Assembly: GCA_030616935.1 (NCBI GenBank)
Contig: JAUWWJ010000122.1
Coordinates: forward strand, 1 to 5,767
Length of the DNA: 5,767 nt
Origin: Planctomycetaceae bacterium
Lineage (GTDB): Bacteria > Planctomycetota > Planctomycetia > Pirellulales > UBA1268
Direction: 5' to 3'
This document shows, piece by piece, positions 1 through 4,707 of this stretch (its first letter is position 1; every line of letters starts with the position of its first letter). A program made the position numbers and the translations under genes. The notes beneath the pieces are model-generated. The model searched no databases and was not told the origin of the DNA. It was given only the letters and a program-made list of their open reading frames with translations.

Positions 1-1
1 A

Positions 2-118
2 GGTGTTGCAGCGATCATCCAACCCGGAGGTTCAAAGCGAGATTCAGAGATGATTGCCGCCGCAAACGCTGCGAAGCTACCGATGGTCTTCACATCACGA
101 CGTCACTTTAGGCATTAG
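2..118 (+). CDS. purH: PurH C-terminus (AICAR transformylase / IMP cyclohydrolase), partial
   Basis: This is the 3' end of a gene that begins left of the window. The visible 38 codons end at TAG 116-118. The peptide contains an [14 protein letters not shown] stretch and finishes [11 protein letters not shown], which is the hallmark C-terminus of PurH. PurH carries out the last two steps of IMP synthesis in the cytoplasm: formyl transfer from 10-formyl-tetrahydrofolate to AICAR, then cyclisation. The visible part belongs to the C-terminal transformylase domain; the IMP cyclohydrolase domain lies upstream and cannot be judged. trpC follows 148 bp downstream on the same strand, so co-transcription is possible but not shown. 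The identification is secure despite the short length because the terminal RHFRH motif is highly characteristic. Confidence 0.93.
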   Translation, partial: GVAAIIQPGGSKRDSEMIAAANAAKLPMVFTSRRHFRH

Positions 119-152
119 TAGAAACAAAGTCCGCAGAACGCAGGATATTTTG

Positions 153-168
153 ATCCACTATCGTGGAT
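153..168 (+). other. small hairpin in purH-trpC gap
   Basis: The 148 bp between purH and trpC hold one compact inverted repeat, ATCCAC-TATC-GTGGAT (6-bp perfect stem, 4-nt loop), 34 bp after the purH stop. No T-tract follows, so it is not a classical intrinsic terminator. It could be an RNA processing or pausing element, or chance. Nothing else convincing was seen in this gap; a TAATAAT stretch just before trpC resembles a -10 box but has no clear -35 partner. Confidence 0.3.
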
Positions 169-266
169 GCTGTTTGGAGCGGTAGGGAATTCCAATGTCT
201 GATTGTGATGAAACAGAACGTGCCAGAATCAATCCTTTTTCATTTACCTAATAATGCGAGTGAGCG

Positions 267-1058
267 ATGTCCTCAGTACTCGACAGAATCATTAGTCGAA
301 AACAAAAAGAAGTCACTGAATCGAAGGCAATACGTCCACTTTCCAGCATCAAGGAAAAACTTGATGATTCTGATCAGCCACGTGACTTTTTTGCGGCTGT
401 TTCCGAGTCTGGTGGGGTACGGTTAATTGCCGAATTTAAGCGACGTAGTCCTTCAGCAGGTGAAATTCGTCCTGGTGCTGAACCTGCAGAGATAGTTCGT
501 GGGTATGAAAAAGCTGGAGCTGCTGCACTTTCTATTTTAACTGACGGTGAAGACTTTGGTGGTTCTCTGGATGACCTCAGAGCTGCAAGGCAGGCATCCT
601 CACTACCGACCCTGAGAAAAGAATTCATTATTGATTCTTACCAGGTGAATGAGGCGCGTCTCTATGGAGCCGATGCCGTTCTTCTCATTGCAGAGTGTTT
701 GGAGGACTGTCTTCTAAGAAGCTTGTACCGAGAGGTAATTGATCTTGGAATGACACCACTGGTCGAATTGCATAGTGAAGAGCACCTTTCCCGAGTGCTC
801 GATCTAGGTGCAACGCTTATAGGGATTAATAATCGGAACCTTGTGACAATGAAGACAGACATTAATCATGTCCTGAAGCTACAAGACAAAGTACCTTCAG
901 AATGTGTACTTGTGGCTGAAAGCGGCATTCGCACACGAGCAGATGTTGAGCAACTTGAGGCTGCCGGAGTTAGAGCGATCCTCGTTGGTGAATCTCTTTT
1001 GAGTAGTCCAGATCCATCAGACGCTGCTGCCGCACTCCTTGGTAATCTCAGTAGCTGA
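267..1058 (+). CDS. trpC: Indole-3-glycerol phosphate synthase (TrpC)
   Basis: 263 residues, the normal length for a monofunctional enzyme. It converts carboxyphenylaminodeoxyribulose phosphate (CdRP) to indole-3-glycerol phosphate with loss of CO2 and water, in cytoplasmic tryptophan synthesis. The protein reads as one (beta/alpha)8 barrel with all expected active-site positions: E56 and K58 in AEFKRRSPSAGEI, K118 in LRKEFI, E167 in LVELHSEEH, N188 in GINNRNL, and E218-S219 in VAESGI. The phosphate-binding loop is near the end, at ILVGESLL (238-245). The ATG at 267 is chosen because MSSVLDRIISRKQKEV matches the family's N-terminal helix. The ribosome site is weak (a GAG about 6 nt upstream). 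No other trp gene is visible, so tryptophan genes appear dispersed. The TGA at 1056-1058 lies 6 bp from the stop of a convergent regulator gene. Confidence 0.97.
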   Translation: MSSVLDRIISRKQKEVTESKAIRPLSSIKEKLDDSDQPRDFFAAVSESGGVRLIAEFKRRSPSAGEIRPGAEPAEIVRGYEKAGAAALSILTDGEDFGGSLDDLRAARQASSLPTLRKEFIIDSYQVNEARLYGADAVLLIAECLEDCLLRSLYREVIDLGMTPLVELHSEEHLSRVLDLGATLIGINNRNLVTMKTDINHVLKLQDKVPSECVLVAESGIRTRADVEQLEAAGVRAILVGESLLSSPDPSDAAAALLGNLSS

Positions 1059-1064
1059 AATCGT

Positions 1065-1805
1065 TTAGGTCTCCGGATGTTCTATCGAGTCGCTGATAAA
1101 TCGATAGCCGGCACCGCGTACAGATAGGAAGTGACGGGGCTGGGAAGGATTTTCTTCAAATGACTTTCGCAAGTTCAGCATGAACGTGTCGACAGTCCTT
1201 GTTGCAGGCGCGCGATCCATCCCCCAGACATTCTTAAGCAACTCAGTTCTCGATAATACAAGTCCCTCATGTTCGATTAGATACCGAAGAAGCTTCATTT
1301 CGAGCGCTGTGAGCCGAATCCGGCGACTGTCGCAATAGGCCTCCCATGTGTCGAAATTGATATGAGCCTTTCCAAATGCAAAGCTGTTTTCAGAGCGACT
1401 TGTTGCAGATTCATCTGGGGGAGATGCTGAGCTGTTCTTACGTCGACTGAGGAGGCTTCTGATGACTGAGAGAAGTTCATCGAGATCAAAGGGTTTCTGC
1501 AGGTAAACGTCTGCTCCAGCATTAAAACCTCGAATTCGATCCTCTACTAGCGTCCGAGCTGTAAGCATGACAACTGGAATAAGGCTGCCTCGAGAGCGGA
1601 GTTCTTCACAGACTGCATATCCACTCATGCCGGGCAACATAACGTCGAGTACAACAAGATCGATATCAGCATTTGGCTCATTAAGAATAGCCAAAGCTTC
1701 GTGTCCATCAGCAGCGGTCGTTACCGTCAGGCCTTCGGATGTCAGGTTGTACCGGATGCCGATGGCGAGATGGTCCTCGTCTTCGACGAGTAAGATGTTT
1801 GGCAT
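1065..1805 (-). CDS. OmpR/PhoB-family response regulator (REC + winged helix)
   Basis: 246 residues in two domains: a receiver domain (about 1-120) and a C-terminal OmpR/PhoB winged-helix DNA-binding domain (about 145-238), joined by a Ser-rich linker (about 121-142). The receiver has the acidic pocket E8-D9 in ILLVEDE, phospho-acceptor D54 in VVLDVMLPG, T82 in LTAR, and K104 in YLQKPF. The DNA-binding domain shows RLTALEMKLLRYL, a recognition-helix region RTVDTFMLNLRK, and the wing SVRGAGYRF. It should act as a phosphorylation-controlled transcription factor. No histidine kinase is present in the window, so it is an orphan as far as can be seen, and its targets are unknown. The ATG at 1805 fits the family's MPxILLVEDE start; no Shine-Dalgarno lies at a proper distance and no in-frame alternative start lies close upstream. 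The first 64 nt overlap the 3' end of the SDR gene on the same strand, suggesting a shared transcript. Confidence 0.95.
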   Translation of the reverse strand: MPNILLVEDEDHLAIGIRYNLTSEGLTVTTAADGHEALAILNEPNADIDLVVLDVMLPGMSGYAVCEELRSRGSLIPVVMLTARTLVEDRIRGFNAGADVYLQKPFDLDELLSVIRSLLSRRKNSSASPPDESATSRSENSFAFGKAHINFDTWEAYCDSRRIRLTALEMKLLRYLIEHEGLVLSRTELLKNVWGMDRAPATRTVDTFMLNLRKSFEENPSQPRHFLSVRGAGYRFISDSIEHPET

Positions 1806-2857
1806 GATACTGGTTGAGTGTAACGCTCTCCAAGATTTTTGGCGTAGCCATTTTCACAAAACCATGCCCAAGCATCAGTAGCAGCAACTTCTAATGGCCG
1901 TATTTTGTATCCTAGCTCATCAAATGCTCGCTTGCATGAGAAGTTGTGCCTCAGCATTGACATAGTCGCTGATGCTGAATTGACTGGGGGTTCTCGACGG
2001 AACAATATGCCAGCTAAGTCTCCGATCCGTCCAGCTGCACGTACTGCGAGTGGTGGGGCATTTCCAATCGGAGGACGACGATTGGTTACCTTGGCAAACA
2101 CCTTCCATGCATCAAGATACGATAGGGCATGGCCTCCAAGGATATAGCGACGACCTGTTTGACCTCGTTCGTTAGCAGCCTCAATGCCATTAACAACATC
2201 ACGGACATCAACAAAATCGTTGGCACCCGGTGGAGCGAGCAGACCCTTCCCACTACCAACCTCAAGAAGCATTCGCCCACTAGATGGCTTCCAGTCCCAG
2301 GGTCCAATCATGTAAACAGGGTTTACGATAACAGCATCCAGACCACGTTCAACTTGATCTAGGACAGCAGACTCGGCCATTCTCTTTGTTAATACGTATG
2401 GACACTCGATCATCCCACCAGGAGGAGTTTCTTCATTTGCGGGGATACCATCCGAGCGCAAACCGAGAGCATCAACACTTGAGACATGAATGAATCGAGC
2501 TCCGGCTATACGTGCAATCTTGGAAAGATGAGCTGTTCCCTCTACATTGACTCGATGCATTTCGTCGTAGTAACGCCAGCCACAATGAACCATTGCAGCT
2601 GAATGAATGACGAGATCAATTCCATCAACAGCTCTTTGGAGACTACTTGTATCCTCGAGTTGACCAATGATCTTTTGGACCGGGAGTCCTTCCAGTGCTG
2701 CAGTAGTCCCACTGTGGCGAGGGCGAACCAACACTCTGACATTCCAACCAGTATCCAGAAACCTCCTGACAACATTATTGCCAACCAAACCAGTAGCGCC
2801 AGTAACAAGGCAGGACCTTTTACTACTGTCGCGGTATGAGTTGAGGACATCTGACAT
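1742..2857 (-). CDS. Extended SDR, NAD(P)-dependent epimerase/reductase (HpnA / dihydroflavonol reductase-like)
   Basis: 371 residues from the ATG at 2857. The N-terminal Rossmann fold has the dinucleotide motif TGATGLVG (19-26). The catalytic set is Ser126/Ser127 in HVSSVDALG and Y154-x3-K158 in CPYVLTKR. NPVYMIGPWDWKPSSGRM (179-196) and RYILGGHALSYLDAW (237-251) are typical of dihydroflavonol-4-reductase-like and hopanoid-associated (HpnA-type) extended SDRs. It probably oxidises or reduces a sugar, lipid or ketone substrate with NAD(P)H; the substrate cannot be read from sequence. A TTG at 2872 would add five residues (MILIT); ATG is preferred, though neither has a convincing Shine-Dalgarno. 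Family-like sequence ends near AWFCENGYAK (331-340). The last ~30 residues are low-complexity, Ser/Thr-rich, and mostly encoded inside the downstream regulator gene in another frame. It shares a divergent promoter region with the YghO-like gene. Confidence 0.9.
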   Translation of the reverse strand: MSDVLNSYRDSSKRSCLVTGATGLVGNNVVRRFLDTGWNVRVLVRPRHSGTTAALEGLPVQKIIGQLEDTSSLQRAVDGIDLVIHSAAMVHCGWRYYDEMHRVNVEGTAHLSKIARIAGARFIHVSSVDALGLRSDGIPANEETPPGGMIECPYVLTKRMAESAVLDQVERGLDAVIVNPVYMIGPWDWKPSSGRMLLEVGSGKGLLAPPGANDFVDVRDVVNGIEAANERGQTGRRYILGGHALSYLDAWKVFAKVTNRRPPIGNAPPLAVRAAGRIGDLAGILFRREPPVNSASATMSMLRHNFSCKRAFDELGYKIRPLEVAATDAWAWFCENGYAKNLGERYTQPVSCQTSYSSKTRTISPSASGTT

Positions 2858-2880
2858 GGTTATCAAGATCAAGTGTTCAC

Positions 2881-2899
2881 TACGTCGATAGTCGACGTA
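2881..2899. promoter_or_regulatory. 8-bp perfect inverted repeat, candidate operator or 5'-UTR hairpin
   Basis: TACGTCGA-TAG-TCGACGTA is an 8-bp perfect inverted repeat with a 3-nt spacer, 23 bp upstream of the SDR start and inside the divergent SDR/YghO-like promoter region. The short spacer and symmetry fit a dimeric repressor site; transcribed toward the SDR it could form a hairpin before the start codon. A repeat this good is expected only about once or twice by chance in the whole window, and much less often in this 270-bp gap, so function is plausible but unproven. Confidence 0.4.
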
Positions 2900-3114
2900 T
2901 GCGGCTTGAAGGGTTTGCAGTAAATAAATTCGGTGAATCAGCGAAGATTCTGTATTTTTGAGTTAAATCGGAAAAAATTCTGAGGCAACTTATATAAAAT
3001 TTGATTCGTTCTGGTGGAAGCTGACATTGACGGTTTCCTCGGTGTTAGTCGAAAATTTGCGGGTAATACGAACATGTTCTGGGCAATTTCCATAAGTAGA
3101 TAGAGCCACTATTC

Positions 3115-3122
3115 AGAGGGGG
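3115..3122 (+). promoter_or_regulatory. Strong Shine-Dalgarno deciding a GTG start
   Basis: AGAGGGGG ends 5 nt before GTG at 3128, with its GAGG core 8 nt upstream of it. This supports GTG as the true start of the YghO-like gene. The translated N-terminus (MSAISIEPVVHRRQQRRF) also matches the family beginning. Confidence 0.7.
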
Positions 3123-3127
3123 TTTGC

Positions 3128-4285
3128 GTGTCGGCAATTAGCATCGAGCCGGTTGTTCATCGTCGTCAGCAGCGAAGATTTATAGACCTGCCTTGGCAAA
3201 TCTATGCCAGTGACCCCTGCTGGATTCCTCCGCTGCGACGTGCTCAGGAGGAGTTGCTAGGGTTTCACCCTCATCCGTTCTACGAACGCAATAAGACAAA
3301 GTCTTTTTTAGCAACACGTGGTGGTAGAGACGTTGGCCGTATTACAGCAATTGTTAATGTTGGTCACATAGAACGTTACAAAGAAAACCGCGGTTTCTTT
3401 GGTTTCTTTGAATGTGCGGATGATTTAGAGGCGACTACCGAATTATTCGATGCTGCAAAGAAGTGGTTATCGGATCAGGGCATGACTTCCATACGTGGCC
3501 CTGTTAATCCATCTCTGAATTATGAGTGCGGATTATTGATTGAGGGGTTTGCAACTCCACCATTTTTTATGATGACACATAATCGTCCTTATTATGCAGA
3601 TCTTATTGAAGCGAATGGTTTCAAAAAAATCGAAGACCTCTACGCGTTTTGGGGCGAGATGTCGATGCTCGAAGGCATTGATTCAAAACTTGGCGTAATG
3701 GTTGAAGGCGTTAAGGAGCGTTTTGGAGTTTCAGTTCGATCTCTTAATCGAGCAAGGTTTACTGACGAAGTCCGAATGTTTCTTGATATTTATAATACGA
3801 GTCTCGCCGGAACGTGGGGATTTGTTCCTCTTTCGCAGGGGGAAGTGAATCACATGGCTGCTCACTTGAAGCACCTGATCGTCCCAGAACTTTCCCTGGT
3901 AGCCGAAGTTGATGGTAAGCCTATCGGTACTGTTTTCTGTTTACTCGACTACAACCCACGTATCAAAGCCATGAATGGGCGACTTTTTCCGTTTGGCTTT
4001 TTGAAATTACTATGGAATAAGTCAGCTATCAAAAGAATGAGAGCAATCAGTACGAATGTCGTTCCGGAGTATCAAGCTTGGGGAGTCGGTCTGGTTCTGC
4101 ACGCCGCCCTTGTGCCGCGACTTTACAACTGGGGTATGAAGGAGGTGGAGTTTTCTTGGGTTTTAGAAAGCAATCATCTTTCGAAGCGAACTCTTGAACG
4201 AGGAGGCGCACTCGTAACAAAGAAGTATCGGATTTATCAAGATGATTCACCGAGTGATGCGGGCGAGACGGAATCAGCGAGATGA
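3128..4285 (+). CDS. YghO-like GNAT-superfamily protein (putative N-acyltransferase)
   Basis: 385 residues, similar to the length I recall for E. coli YghO and its relatives. The N-terminus (RFIDLPWQIYASDPCWIPPLR, 17-37), GRITAIVNVGHIERYKENRG (70-89), RGPVNPSLNYECGLL (123-137) and PPFFMMTHNRPYY (144-156) are the conserved blocks of this family. The C-terminal half looks like a GNAT fold. It has a beta strand with ELSLVAEVDGKPIGTVF (254-270), an acyl-CoA-site-like loop PEYQAWGVGLVLHAAL (313-328), and a WVLESNHLSKRTLERGGA block (344-361) resembling the GNAT motif before the last strand. No signal peptide or membrane segment is seen, so it is probably cytoplasmic or membrane-peripheral. Acyl donor and acceptor are unknown. 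GNAT-fold proteins in bacterial ceramide synthesis make a lipid N-acyl role possible, which is inference. The start is GTG with a strong Shine-Dalgarno. Its 3' end overlaps a convergent gene by 12 bp. Confidence 0.88.
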   Translation: MSAISIEPVVHRRQQRRFIDLPWQIYASDPCWIPPLRRAQEELLGFHPHPFYERNKTKSFLATRGGRDVGRITAIVNVGHIERYKENRGFFGFFECADDLEATTELFDAAKKWLSDQGMTSIRGPVNPSLNYECGLLIEGFATPPFFMMTHNRPYYADLIEANGFKKIEDLYAFWGEMSMLEGIDSKLGVMVEGVKERFGVSVRSLNRARFTDEVRMFLDIYNTSLAGTWGFVPLSQGEVNHMAAHLKHLIVPELSLVAEVDGKPIGTVFCLLDYNPRIKAMNGRLFPFGFLKLLWNKSAIKRMRAISTNVVPEYQAWGVGLVLHAALVPRLYNWGMKEVEFSWVLESNHLSKRTLERGGALVTKKYRIYQDDSPSDAGETESAR

Positions 4286-4594
4286 CTTTGTTGTTACATC
4301 GCTCTGATTCATCTGATTGCTGGATTCACTGCGTTGTAAGTAGACACCACTGGAAATGCCGCCAATCATCATGGTCCTGTCTCCACGTACCTGCGGTCGA
4401 GCAGACTTGTTCTTCGGCCAACTACTTCGTCCTTGGCGATGCGTACGCTCCCAGCGCATTGAACCATAGTTCACGCCACCCAAATTAAAGGTTCGGTATG
4501 GATTTCTAGGGCTGATTGCTTCTGCAGAACGACAGAATACTGAGATGCCAAGGCTCGTTGCCGTTATAAAAGTGAGGAGAATTAACCGTGTCAT
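4274..4594 (-). CDS. Small secreted basic protein, planctomycete-type hypothetical
   Basis: 106 residues of unknown function. The N-terminus is a typical Sec signal peptide: MTR, then a hydrophobic core LILLTFITATSLGISVF, then a likely signal peptidase I site after SAEA (A24-x-A26). The mature part (about 80 residues) is strongly basic and has no cysteine. Its opening section carries YRTFNLGGVNYGSMRWER (33-50) followed by THRQGR, which I associate from memory with short exported proteins of planctomycetes; this needs a search. The C-terminal third is rich in Ser, Gln and Asn and looks disordered. The ATG at 4594 is well supported by AAGGGG six nt upstream and by the signal peptide starting there. 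A candidate promoter lies just upstream. The stop overlaps the end of the convergent YghO-like gene by 12 bp. The Shine-Dalgarno plus signal peptide make it a real gene rather than a spurious frame. Confidence 0.75.
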   Translation of the reverse strand: MTRLILLTFITATSLGISVFCRSAEAISPRNPYRTFNLGGVNYGSMRWERTHRQGRSSWPKNKSARPQVRGDRTMMIGGISSGVYLQRSESSNQMNQSDVTTKSSR

Positions 4595-4600
4595 TTGAGT

Positions 4601-4606
4601 CCCCTT
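4601..4606 (-). promoter_or_regulatory. Shine-Dalgarno of small secreted protein
   Basis: On the minus strand AAGGGG stands 6 nt before ATG 4594. It fixes the start of the 106-residue secreted protein and is one of the two best ribosome sites in the window. Confidence 0.7.
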
Positions 4607-4638
4607 ATTTCATTTGCCCTGCCATTCGGATTCCACGC

Positions 4639-4683
4639 ACTATATGATTGCAGGCGATATGTGGAGATCAATCTTTTTTTTTT
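4639..4683 (-). promoter_or_regulatory. Candidate promoter with A-tract upstream element
   Basis: On the minus strand TATAGT (4639-4644) matches a -10 box at five of six positions, about 45 nt before the ATG of the small secreted gene. The -35 position (about 4662-4667, TCTCCA) is poor. Immediately beyond it lies a run of ten A (4674-4683), where an UP-type element would sit. The combination is suggestive of a promoter separate from ygiQ, but rests on short matches. Confidence 0.33.
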
Positions 4684-4707
4684 GGACAGTGTAGAAATGT
4701 AAAAGAG

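Larger units (their letters stand above)
2858..3127. promoter_or_regulatory. Divergent promoter region between SDR and YghO-like genes
   Basis: This 270-bp gene-free stretch must drive both flanking genes outward. It is visibly AT-rich around 2930-3000, including TATATAAAAT at 2991-3000. Candidate core elements are weak. Toward the YghO-like gene, TTGACG (3027-3032) lies 18 bp before GAAAAT (3051-3056). Toward the SDR, a TTTACT/CATACG pair with 17-bp spacing is seen on the minus strand near 2897-2925. It also contains the inverted repeat at 2881-2899 and the palindrome GAACATGTTC at 3070-3079. None of these is strong enough to assign a transcription start. Confidence 0.45.

Noticed and set aside
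163..426. 87-codon frame starting at GTG before trpC
   Set aside because: It overlaps the conserved 5' part of trpC in another frame, has no ribosome site, and its translation looks unlike a folded protein.
1082..1107. 7-bp inverted repeat CTATCGA/TCGATAG with a 12-nt loop just after trpC, as a possible terminator
   Set aside because: It lies inside the regulator's coding end, has no T-tract, and 7-bp repeats with loops of this size are expected several times by chance in a window of this length.
3070..3079. LexA/SOS box reading of GAACATGTTC
   Set aside because: The spacing between half-sites is 2 nt rather than the 4 nt of the GAAC-N4-GTTC consensus, and no damage-response gene is adjacent.
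4645..4683. GATTG...CAATC followed by ten T on the plus strand, as an intrinsic terminator
   Set aside because: The stem is only 5 bp with an 18-nt loop, far too weak, and the nearest plus-strand gene ended about 360 bp earlier. The T-run is better read as an A-tract upstream of the minus-strand gene.
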